DNA from: a bacterium
GTDB lineage: Bacteria > Bacteroidota > Ignavibacteria > Kapaibacteriales > UBA2268
Direction: 5' to 3'
Assembly: GCA_024710535.1 (NCBI GenBank)
Contig: JANJUO010000469.1
Location: forward strand, 1-13,400
Length of the DNA: 13,400 nt
The translations under genes and the position numbers were made by a program. The stretch's first letter is position 1. Each line of letters opens with the position of its first letter. The notes beneath the pieces are model-generated. The model was not told the DNA's origin and did no database searches. It saw only the letters and a list, made by a program, of their open reading frames with translations. Below, piece by piece: positions 1-7,250 of this stretch.

Positions 1-529
1 CCCTGATTCCAACTTGTGTGATTTTTGATGGTTCAAAAAATTCGATCACTCTTGCCATAAATGAAGCATGAGAATATTTATTTCCCTCGTATTCCAAACG
101 CAAATCAGAATGTGCATCAAAATGAAGAATACTCATATTCGGATATTTTTTGAAGTGAGCCGCAATTGGAGCAGTTGAAATTGTATGTTCGCCACCAGTT
201 GTAACAACAAATTTGCCGGCATCAAGAAGTTCTGAAACATTTTTTTCAATTAAATCCAGAGCATCTTTATCATAAATACCATCAAAATTTAATGGTTCAA
301 CAGTTGCAACTCCATGATCGAAGCAAACTTCTTGCTCGAATTCGTCATCATAAAATTCAACAAAAGCACTTGCATCTATTATTGCTTGTGGTCCTTTTCC
401 AGCACCTTTCCCATAACTTACGGTATGCTCGTAAGGAGCAGAAAGAATAACAATTTTGGAATTTTCAAAGTTGGAAAATTCTTCTTCAATTTTCAAAAAA
501 TTATTATCAATATCCAATACTTTAAACAT
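1..529 (-). CDS. speB: Agmatinase/arginase-family ureohydrolase (3' end outside window)
   Basis: This is the N-terminal 176 residues of a manganese-dependent ureohydrolase; the C-terminus lies beyond the left edge. Enzymes of this family hydrolyse agmatine to putrescine and urea, or related guanidino substrates, in the cytoplasm. Visible family motifs are GGEHT (residues 112-116, metal ligand H115), HFDAHSD (136-142, ligands D138, H140, D142) and a SHAS block around H154. The second metal motif (SxDxDxxDP) would be off the edge. The ATG at 529 is preceded by GGAG with a 5-nt spacer, which fixes the start. It begins 13 bp after the efp stop and is probably co-transcribed with efp. Substrate choice between agmatine and another guanidino compound cannot be settled from this half; agmatinase is the commonest assignment for this motif set. 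Confidence 0.85.
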   Translation of the reverse strand, partial: MFKVLDIDNNFLKIEEEFSNFENSKIVILSAPYEHTVSYGKGAGKGPQAIIDASAFVEFYDDEFEQEVCFDHGVATVEPLNFDGIYDKDALDLIEKNVSELLDAGKFVVTTGGEHTISTAPIAAHFKKYPNMSILHFDAHSDLRLEYEGNKYSHASFMARVIEFFEPSKITQVGIR

Positions 530-542
530 ATTTTCTCCAGAA

Positions 543-1106
543 TTATTCTTTTACTCTTTCGATATAACCGCCTGTTTTTGTATCTAAGCGAACAATATCA
601 CCTTCGTTTACAAAAAGAGGAACGTTAATTGTAGCACCTGATTCTAAAGTTGCAGGTTTTAATACATTTGTTGCGGTATCGCCACGAACACCGGGCTCAG
701 TGTGGATTACTCTTAAATTAACATGCAATGGAATATTAACAGCAAGAACTTCATCTCCGTCAAAAGACAGATTAACAGTTTCGTTTTCTTTTAAAAATCT
801 TACTTCTTAACCGAGTGTATCTAATGGAAAATAAATTTTGTCGTATGTATTAATATCCATAAAACAAAGATTATTTCCTTCTTTATATAAATATTGATAA
901 TCTCTGCGGCTAACTGTTATGAAATCTATGTTTTCACCGGAACGGTAGCGGTTTTCTGCAATTCTGCCGGTTTTGATATTTCGCATTTTTGTTTGATAGT
1001 AAGCGCCGCCTCTTCCTGTTTGAACATGTTGAAAATCTAAAACAACACATTTTTCGTTATTATACTTAACGACAGCTCCTACTTTTAAATCAGAAGTTGA
1101 ACCCAT
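543..1106 (-). pseudogene. efp: Elongation factor P, interrupted by an in-frame TAA at codon 100
   Basis: EF-P relieves ribosomes stalled at proline runs by binding between the P and E sites. The reading frame from ATG 1106 to TAA 543 spans 187 codons, the usual EF-P length, with an N-terminal KOW-like domain and two OB-type domains. Typical signatures are present on both sides of the interruption: YQYLYKEG near residue 70, and EPGVRGDTAT, KPATLESGA, VPLFVNEGD and GGYIERVK from about 138 to the end. Codon 100 (809-807) is TAA, between PLDTLG and EVRFLKEN, where homologues carry an ordinary residue. The frame is the same before and after, so this is a substitution and not an indel. The domain I tip reads TGRGG with arginine at residue 32 where many EF-Ps have lysine. 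No ATG allows restart just after the stop. It may be a true nonsense mutation, a consensus error or recoding. EF-P identity is certain; its functional state is not. Confidence 0.9.
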
Positions 1107-1139
1107 ATTGATAATTTTTGAATTTTTGTAAAAAAAAAG

Positions 1140-1210
1140 AGGTGATGAGTGGATTCGAACCACCGTAGACGGTTTTGCAGACCGCTGCCTGGCCACTTGG
1201 CTACATCACC
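1140..1210 (-). tRNA. tRNA-Cys (anticodon GCA)
   Basis: A complete 71-nt cloverleaf can be drawn on the minus strand. The acceptor stem GGTGATG pairs with CATCACC, and the discriminator base is U, as expected for cysteine. The D stem is GCC/GGC. The anticodon stem GCGGT/ACCGT encloses CTGCAAA, giving anticodon GCA. The variable loop is 4 nt, and the T arm is GGTGG-TTCGAAT-CCACT. CCA is not encoded. The 3' end is followed by C and a run of nine T residues, then the efp start 33 bp on, so the tRNA appears to head the efp transcript. Confidence 0.96.
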
Positions 1211-1224
1211 TTAAAAAAGGAATA

Positions 1225-1255
1225 CAAAATTACTAAGATTTTTTGAATTGACAAA
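1225..1255 (-). promoter_or_regulatory. Bacteroidota-type promoter for tRNA-Cys/efp/speB
   Basis: On the minus strand TTTG (1255-1252) is followed after 19 bp by TAATTTTG (1232-1225). This matches the known Bacteroidota -33 TTTG and -7 TAnnTTTG consensus in sequence and spacing. The predicted transcription start falls about 8-10 bp before the mature 5' end of the tRNA. No experimental start is available. Confidence 0.65.
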
Positions 1256-1303
1256 GAAAAATTTGAAAGATTTGATAGATGGTATTCGATTTACTTATTA
1301 ATC

Positions 1304-1335
1304 TTTCCATATATAGCAATCTTTTTGTAATTTTG
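1304..1335 (+). promoter_or_regulatory. Bacteroidota-type promoter for the beta-propeller lipoprotein gene
   Basis: TTTC (1304-1307) lies 20 bp before TAATTTTG (1328-1335), an exact -7 octamer with a 3-of-4 match to the -33 box. The predicted start would leave a leader of about 25 nt before the ATG at 1367. The octamer is identical to that of the divergent tRNA promoter. Confidence 0.55.
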
Positions 1336-1366
1336 TTTTTTAAATTTTGAATGAATTCAGAAAAAA

Positions 1367-2479
1367 ATGATCAATAAATTAATAATAGTTTTAGCTTTGA
1401 TATTTTTTATGCTATTAAGTGCCTGCGTGGAAACTCCAACAAGTATTCTGCCCGATAAAAGTGGCGTTTCGGAGAATGCAGTTTATGTTTTATGCGAAGG
1501 ATTGATGGGCTATAATAATTCCTCTTTAACTAAGATTGACTTGCTTAATTCAAACATAGATAATAATTTTTATGAAAATTTGAATAATGGATTGAAACTT
1601 GGAGATACAGCTAATGACATTGTTATGAAAGGTGATACGGCTTTTGTAACTGTTCTTGGCTCGCAATCTATTGAAATTTTGAATCTAAAAACGGGCATTT
1701 TTGTAAATAGAATTACGCTAAAAGGTGTTCGTGCACCACGAAAAATTGCAATTTATAGCGATTCGCTTGCATTTGTCAGCGATCTATACGATAATTCAGT
1801 AACTGCATTCAATCCAACAACTTTCGCAATTATAAAAGATAACATAAAAGTTGGACCACAGCCCGAAGGATTGGAAATTGTTGGGAATTATCTCATTGTT
1901 TGTAATTCTGCTTATGGTGATTTTAATGCAAAGCATCCTGACGCAGAAACTATTTCGATAATTGACATCAATACATTTCAGGAAATTAAGAAAATCAAAA
2001 CGGGTGCAAATACCATCGAAGCAAAATATAATACGAAAAATAATAAAATATACATTGCTTATTATAATCTTCCCTCGCGGGTGGATTCTGTGGGAGGTAT
2101 TTTGCAGTTTTCAGCAACAAATTTTTCTCTTGAAAAAAGTTGGATAACAAATGTGAGAGCAATGAATTTTTCTCAAACAATGGATACATTATTTTTTATA
2201 AATCAAACTCGTGCCGGTATTGCAAGTAAGGGCTGGAAAGGTATCAGTTTTATTGAATTAAATAAATCTTATACAATTCAAAATCTAATTGAAAACACAA
2301 ATAAAAGCGATATTTGGTATGCTCTTTCAATTAACAAAAATGGTGAATTTTGGATTGCAAATGCAAAAAATCATCATATAAATGGTGAAATTCTTGTTTA
2401 TGATTTTCAAAATTTAATCACTCCAAAAAAATCATACAATACCGGATTAAATCCAAATAAGATAATTTGGCTCTACTAA
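1367..2479 (+). CDS. Lipoprotein with YncE-like beta-propeller (DUF5074-like)
   Basis: This is a 370-residue predicted outer-membrane or surface lipoprotein of unknown specific function. The first 20 residues form a type II signal peptide with lipobox LSAC (C20). The rest is built of repeating beta-rich units of the YncE/DUF5074 propeller kind, for example APRKIAIYSDSLAFVSDLYDNSVTAFN, GPQPEGLEIVGNYLIVCNSAYGD and ETISIIDINTFQEIKKIKTG. In many Bacteroidota such proteins sit beside TonB-dependent cobalamin or metal receptors, but no receptor gene is in this window. No catalytic motif is visible, so binding or scaffolding is only a guess. The ATG at 1367 is chosen because it gives a compact signal peptide; there is no strong Shine-Dalgarno. 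It is transcribed divergently from tRNA-Cys and converges with truA, with 22 bp between stops and no obvious hairpin terminator there. Confidence 0.85.
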   Translation: MINKLIIVLALIFFMLLSACVETPTSILPDKSGVSENAVYVLCEGLMGYNNSSLTKIDLLNSNIDNNFYENLNNGLKLGDTANDIVMKGDTAFVTVLGSQSIEILNLKTGIFVNRITLKGVRAPRKIAIYSDSLAFVSDLYDNSVTAFNPTTFAIIKDNIKVGPQPEGLEIVGNYLIVCNSAYGDFNAKHPDAETISIIDINTFQEIKKIKTGANTIEAKYNTKNNKIYIAYYNLPSRVDSVGGILQFSATNFSLEKSWITNVRAMNFSQTMDTLFFINQTRAGIASKGWKGISFIELNKSYTIQNLIENTNKSDIWYALSINKNGEFWIANAKNHHINGEILVYDFQNLITPKKSYNTGLNPNKIIWLY

Positions 2480-2501
2480 TAAATAGGGTGCATTGATAAT
2501 T

Positions 2502-3263
2502 TCAATTAAATTGTGGATACTTTTCACCGAAATATATCTTGTGCAAAAACAAACCTTTTGAATCGGACAATTTGGAATTTAGATCCCGATTCTTTTCTGC
2601 TATATTTTCAATAACTTTTTGGCTACTTAAGCGATTTCTTGAAATTTCAATCATTGCTCCAACCACCGAGCGAACCATTCCATATAAAAAATGATTTGAA
2701 ACAATTGTAAGTTCGTATCTATTATCTTGAATTTCGTTCCATTCGCACTTGATAATATTGCAAGTAGGATTAATTAAATCAGGATTTTTCTTTGAATATG
2801 TTGTGAAATCTGCTCTTATTTGAAAAATTTTTGCAGATTCAAATAGCAAATCAATATTCATAGGATATTTGCAATAATATTCATATTTTCTATTAAAAAC
2901 ATTCTGTTTTGTTGATAAATAATATTTATACTCCCTAAATTTGGCAGAAAATCGTGAATGAAAATCATAATCTACCTCGACAACTTTATTTATTCGAATA
3001 TCTTGTGGCAAATTATGATTCAATGCTTTATGAAGTTGATCTAATGTTAATTTGATATCGGAGTCAATCCTAAAATTTGCTACCTGACCATTTGCATGAA
3101 CACCACTATCGGTTCTGCCAGAGCCTATAATTTTGACAGTTTGATTGAATATTTTAAATAGTGCTTTTTCAATTTTCTGTTGAACAGTAATTGAATTTGG
3201 CTGGATTTGCCATCCGGAATAATTGGTACCGTCATATTGAATAATCATTGCAAAGTTTCGCAT
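2502..3263 (-). CDS. truA: tRNA pseudouridine(38-40) synthase TruA
   Basis: TruA converts uridines 38-40 in the anticodon stem-loop of many tRNAs to pseudouridine. The 253-residue product has the expected length. It opens with the family pattern MRNFAMIIQYDGTNYSGWQ and carries the catalytic motif GSGRTDSGVHA with nucleophile D52. A later block around YGMVRSVVGAMIEI matches the conserved C-terminal half. The ATG at 3263 overlaps the TGA of the ClC gene by one base (TGATG), which suggests translational coupling and fixes this start over an adjacent TTG codon. It is the last gene of the leftward operon with the OmpA-like lipoprotein and the ClC gene. Nothing looks damaged. Confidence 0.95.
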   Translation of the reverse strand: MRNFAMIIQYDGTNYSGWQIQPNSITVQQKIEKALFKIFNQTVKIIGSGRTDSGVHANGQVANFRIDSDIKLTLDQLHKALNHNLPQDIRINKVVEVDYDFHSRFSAKFREYKYYLSTKQNVFNRKYEYYCKYPMNIDLLFESAKIFQIRADFTTYSKKNPDLINPTCNIIKCEWNEIQDNRYELTIVSNHFLYGMVRSVVGAMIEISRNRLSSQKVIENIAEKNRDLNSKLSDSKGLFLHKIYFGEKYPQFN

Positions 3264-5353
3264 CAATCCAAATCCCTTATGATATTTACTTTTTCAATTT
3301 CACCGGCAATTACCAAAATATCCGATTCTTCAAAAATATAATCCGCATTTGGTATTGCTTTGATTTCGTCACCATCTTCGTTTGGTTTGATTATTGATAA
3401 AATATCGACCCCATACTTCTTGCGAATATCCAATTTAAATATAGATTTCCCAACAAATAAAGAAGGAACATTGATTTCAGTAACTATATGCCCTTCGGCA
3501 AATTGAACATCTTTTTGCAGATTTTGATGTGAAATTTTTTCAGCAAAAGAGGAAGTTAATTCTTCTCTTTCGATTTCTTTATGCAATGCTTCATCAATAT
3601 CCTTTCGCCAAACAACGCCAATTTGCTTTTTGCTGTCATGCTCATCAAAAACAGGAAAAATATCAAAATTTCGCTTATTCATTTCATTCAAAACAGAAAA
3701 ACAGTCACTCGAAAGAGTAATTATCGGATAATTTTTATCTGCCATATCGCCGGCAATTAATACATTTTTCAAATCATCTTTTTCAAAAAGTAGATCTTTT
3801 ATACTTTCTAAAGTTATCACTCCCATGTATCTGCCATCAAGAGTGTGAACTGAAACCTCCGGCATATTATGAGAAATAATAAACTTAACCACCTCCTGAA
3901 AATTTGTATTTTCTTTCAAATAATTAAAATCTTTGTCATATACATCTTCAATTAAAATTGATTTCAAAATATTATCTTGAGTATGCCCCTTGATTTTAAT
4001 ATTGCTTTGTACCAATTTTAGTGTATAAATAGATTCTCTTGATAATTTACTCGACACCAATAAACTAATAATAGAGGTTATCATTAATGGCATAAGCAGG
4101 TTATAATGCTGGGTCATTTCAAATACAATAATTATCGCAGTCATTGGGGCACGAATAGTTCCTGCAATCATTCCACCCATTGCTATCAAAGCGTAAATTC
4201 CGGGAGCAGCCGTATCGAAAGGATAAATATTATGTATTACATTACCATAAAATGCGCCCAGCATAGCTCCGATAAATAACGATGGAGCAAATACTCCACC
4301 AGAGCCTCCACTTCCCAGAGTAAATGAAGTGCTAAGTATTTTCAAGCCCGCAAGCATAAGCATAATATACCAAACACTTGGAGAATTGATTGATAAATTC
4401 ATTGCATCATTTCCAACTCCAAGAACGCTTGGTGCAAAAATTCCAATCACACCAACAATCAATCCACCTATTGCCGGTTTTATTATTTTTGGAATTTTTA
4501 CTTTTTTATCAAAAAAATGTTCAGTAAAATATAGATGCTTTATGAAAATATAAGAAACTACACCGCACAGAATGCCCAATCCAAACCATAAAGTAATTTC
4601 CCAGCCATTTATCATTACTTCAGAAGGTATCTGAAATTCCACAAAAGATCCGGCAAGATAATGAGAAATAACTGTTGCAATTACTGACGAAATGATGATC
4701 GGGGCAATTTTTGAAATTCCAAAATCCATCAGCAATATTTCCAAAGCAAAAATTGCTCCGGCAACAGGCACATTAAATGCCGCCGCCAAACCTGCAGCAG
4801 CTCCACATCCGGCAAGTACTTTTAATCTCTTTGAAGATACACGAAAAAATTGACCTACTGTGGATCCAATACTCGCTCCAATTTGAACTATCGGACCTTC
4901 GTAACCAACCGAACCACCCGTTCCCATTGTAATGGAAGAAGTCAATGCTTTAACAAATGCAACAACCGGTTTGATCTTTCCACCACGATGCATAATTGCA
5001 TTAATTACCTCCGGCACGCCGTGTCCTTGGGCTTCTTTTGCTGTAAATTTTGAAATAATTCCAACTACAAGACCACCAATTGTTGGAACAAGCAAAATCC
5101 ACCAAAACGGCAAATTACTAATTCTATTCAATAAAGTGCCCTCGCCGGGAAACATTATTATTGATAATTCTTCAATAATAAATTTAACAATAACGGCACC
5201 AAAACCGGACAAAATTCCTATTAACACAGCCAAAAGAATCAGAAAAAAATGCTCTGTCATTTTAACTTTTTGGATAAAATATTCAGTGGAATGGTATAAT
5301 TTCCTATTTAATACTCTTACCCAAATTATCGATTTATCGAGTCTGGTTCGCAC
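3263..5353 (-). CDS. ClC-family chloride channel/antiporter with CBS pair and TrkA-C-like domain
   Basis: This 696-residue inner-membrane protein moves chloride or similar anions. The ClC core covers roughly residues 35-440. It shows GHGVPEV (110-116, the position of GSGIP in E. coli ClcA), GSVGYEGP (147-154) keeping the gating glutamate E152, and GSGGSGGVFAP (347-357). A CBS pair follows at about 465-600, and a TrkA-C/RCK-C-like domain at about 615-696, both cytoplasmic ligand-sensing modules. The fluoride-exporter signature is not apparent. The GTG start at 5353 lies 4 bp after the upstream stop behind AAGGAA. The ATG at 5260 is an alternative that would remove 31 residues, but homologues usually have a cytoplasmic stretch before the first helix, so GTG is preferred. 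It sits between the PD40/OmpA-like lipoprotein gene and truA in one operon. The transported ion and the regulatory ligand are not determined by the sequence. Confidence 0.93.
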   Translation of the reverse strand: MRTRLDKSIIWVRVLNRKLYHSTEYFIQKVKMTEHFFLILLAVLIGILSGFGAVIVKFIIEELSIIMFPGEGTLLNRISNLPFWWILLVPTIGGLVVGIISKFTAKEAQGHGVPEVINAIMHRGGKIKPVVAFVKALTSSITMGTGGSVGYEGPIVQIGASIGSTVGQFFRVSSKRLKVLAGCGAAAGLAAAFNVPVAGAIFALEILLMDFGISKIAPIIISSVIATVISHYLAGSFVEFQIPSEVMINGWEITLWFGLGILCGVVSYIFIKHLYFTEHFFDKKVKIPKIIKPAIGGLIVGVIGIFAPSVLGVGNDAMNLSINSPSVWYIMLMLAGLKILSTSFTLGSGGSGGVFAPSLFIGAMLGAFYGNVIHNIYPFDTAAPGIYALIAMGGMIAGTIRAPMTAIIIVFEMTQHYNLLMPLMITSIISLLVSSKLSRESIYTLKLVQSNIKIKGHTQDNILKSILIEDVYDKDFNYLKENTNFQEVVKFIISHNMPEVSVHTLDGRYMGVITLESIKDLLFEKDDLKNVLIAGDMADKNYPIITLSSDCFSVLNEMNKRNFDIFPVFDEHDSKKQIGVVWRKDIDEALHKEIEREELTSSFAEKISHQNLQKDVQFAEGHIVTEINVPSLFVGKSIFKLDIRKKYGVDILSIIKPNEDGDEIKAIPNADYIFEESDILVIAGEIEKVNIIRDLD

Positions 5354-5357
5354 AAAA

Positions 5358-7097
5358 TTATTCCTTTCCTTCTACACCAATCAATATATTTACTCTGCGT
5401 TTCAAATTGTTTTCTTTATCGCTTGGATCAATTCCTTTGCCATCAATTACCCAATTTATTTTGTCAATTATATTCTCAATTTGCTCCAAAGACGAAATTT
5501 TTTCCTGCAAATATTTGGCTGTATAGTATGCCCGTAATAAAGAAAGCAAATTATTATCCATTCTACTGCCTTTTTTTATTGACAAACCAAATTGCTCGTC
5601 ATCAATAGATTCGTCTTGAAATTTAGCTATAGATGAAATAGGACGTGGGTCAGCAAAGCCTGTAATTTTTATGGTAAGTTTGCCCATTGCATTTTTTTTG
5701 CATTCATCTTCTAAATTTTCAACAATATTGACAATAAATTCAGAAGCATCATTCAAAGCATTTTCAACAATTTCGAAATGATTATCATATTCATTGCCGG
5801 GATTTTCTATATATTTTGTTGTGGAATCATTACCTAATAAATTATAAGCAAATTTCAATCTCAAAGATTCAAGATTATTGCTTGTATTTGGCATATAATA
5901 ACCAGAAACAAAGAATGGCACTTTATATTCACTGAAATCGAATTCTTTTGGTTTTCCGGTTATTATAAATTTTGCAAAATACTTTACAACCGAGGAATCA
6001 TTACATTCTGTATCAAATATTTGCTCAGGGATATAATCAGGATAGCATGAATTGAAATATTGAATTCTGAAACGCTTGCCACCTTCAAGCTGAAAATCGA
6101 ATTTACCACTTTCATCTATATCCAAAACCAGTAATTCTTCATTCACTTCATTTGATAATCTTAATTTTCCGGTTACAGGCAATCCCTTAAGTTCAGATTC
6201 AACAATGCCTTGCAGAACAACGGGACCACATAATTCAAATGAATATAAATCTTTGCCACCACATCCGCCGCGTCTATCAGAATCAAAAAATATCTTGTTC
6301 ATAAAAATAGCCGGACCTGCCTCATTAAATTCTGAATTTATCGGAAAAGCAAGTGCTCGAGCATTTGTCCACTTGTCATCATTTTTCTTCGCTTTAATTA
6401 AATCATATTTTCCCGGACCGGGATAACCTCTAGAAGAAAAATACAAATCGCCATTTGTGGCAATAAATGGAGATTTTTCATCTTCAGAAGTATTAATTTC
6501 TGCTCCTAAATTTTCAGGAGAAGCCCAAGAACCGTCTTCGTTTCTTTTGCTTATATATAAATCAAGACCGCCAATTCCTCCTTCCCTATCTGAAGCAAAA
6601 ATCAATACTTTTCCATCAGGGGAAATTGCAGGATGAGAATCGTATTCTTTTGAGTTAATGCTCGTAATAGGTAATGGCTCTATCCATTTGTTATTAACTT
6701 TGAACGAATATAGTATTTCGCTGTTTTTTTGTTTTTTACTTTTGGACATACCCGTAAAATACATTTCAGTTCGTTTTTTTTCTTTATTATAATAAAATTT
6801 GGGCAGTCCGCTTTTTTCAAAAAAATCCATTGGTAATTCTTTATCATGAATCGGCTTTTCGAATTTGCCATTTTTATAATCGGCACGATAAGTTTGCTCG
6901 GGCTGTTTGGCTTCTTTTAGCAAAGCAGTAAAATATAATGAATTCTGGAAAAAAAATGGAGAATATTCATCCAATTCCGAATTAAAATTTGAGCCAACGT
7001 TGCCTGTTCCTTCATTTGGTGGGCATGGATCAACCGTTTTGCATGAATTTGCAAAGAGAGCAACAATCAATAAAACCAATAAAAAATAATATTTCAT
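5358..7097 (-). CDS. PD40/OmpA-like envelope lipoprotein
   Basis: This is a 579-residue predicted lipoprotein anchored in the envelope. A signal peptide ends at ANSC (C19); the lipobox is slightly atypical, with alanine at -3. Residues about 40-290 hold PD40 (WD40-like) propeller repeats, for example SHPAISPDGKVLIFASDREG, INTSEDEKSPFIATNGDLYFSS and DSDRRGGCGGKDLYSFEL. Residues about 293-350 resemble a carboxypeptidase-regulatory-like beta domain. The C-terminus (about 470-579) resembles OmpA: TGFADP with D483, LSLLRAYYTAKYL with R522, and NNLKRRVNILI. D and R match the peptidoglycan-binding pair of OmpA, but about 24 extra residues separate them. The order propeller, regulatory domain, OmpA is that of the T9SS protein PorE without its TPR part; equivalence to PorE is not shown. 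ATG 7097 gives the best signal peptide; ATGs at 7103 and 7187 are in frame. It is the first gene of the operon with the ClC gene and truA. Confidence 0.88.
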   Translation of the reverse strand: MKYYFLLVLLIVALFANSCKTVDPCPPNEGTGNVGSNFNSELDEYSPFFFQNSLYFTALLKEAKQPEQTYRADYKNGKFEKPIHDKELPMDFFEKSGLPKFYYNKEKKRTEMYFTGMSKSKKQKNSEILYSFKVNNKWIEPLPITSINSKEYDSHPAISPDGKVLIFASDREGGIGGLDLYISKRNEDGSWASPENLGAEINTSEDEKSPFIATNGDLYFSSRGYPGPGKYDLIKAKKNDDKWTNARALAFPINSEFNEAGPAIFMNKIFFDSDRRGGCGGKDLYSFELCGPVVLQGIVESELKGLPVTGKLRLSNEVNEELLVLDIDESGKFDFQLEGGKRFRIQYFNSCYPDYIPEQIFDTECNDSSVVKYFAKFIITGKPKEFDFSEYKVPFFVSGYYMPNTSNNLESLRLKFAYNLLGNDSTTKYIENPGNEYDNHFEIVENALNDASEFIVNIVENLEDECKKNAMGKLTIKITGFADPRPISSIAKFQDESIDDEQFGLSIKKGSRMDNNLLSLLRAYYTAKYLQEKISSLEQIENIIDKINWVIDGKGIDPSDKENNLKRRVNILIGVEGKE

Positions 7098-7250
7098 ACA
7101 CATTTTGATTCTTTGTAAAAAATAACAATTTAAAATTACAAAAATTTCTATGAATTCCCTTATTTTTGTATGAATAAAAAAATTCATAATTTAATTTATT
7201 GTTTATATTTTATCGACTTTTTATTTTACAAATTTAATTAAAAAAAAGAA

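Noticed and set aside
807..809. Alternative genetic code with TAA as sense
   Set aside because: TAA ends several intact genes in this window at natural protein ends (1367-2479, alr, the sulfotransferase-like gene, the deaminase gene).
807..1196. Reading the first efp half as a 129-residue protein starting inside the tRNA
   Set aside because: The extra N-terminal residues are the complement of tRNA-Cys; EF-P similarity begins at ATG 1106.
1140..1210. tRNA-Cys as an integration site for a mobile element
   Set aside because: No integrase, no duplicated tRNA 3' end and no foreign-looking genes are seen on either side.
2480..2501. Bidirectional terminator between the convergent lipoprotein and truA genes
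   Set aside because: The 22-bp gap has no inverted repeat or T-run that would support one.
4932..5537. A 201-codon open frame on the plus strand
   Set aside because: It is antisense to the conserved ClC gene and the end of the lipoprotein gene, and its translation shows no recognisable protein features.
7098..7187. Upstream ATG at 7187 for the OmpA-like lipoprotein
   Set aside because: It would put 30 residues ahead of a clear lipoprotein signal peptide, which would then not be N-terminal.
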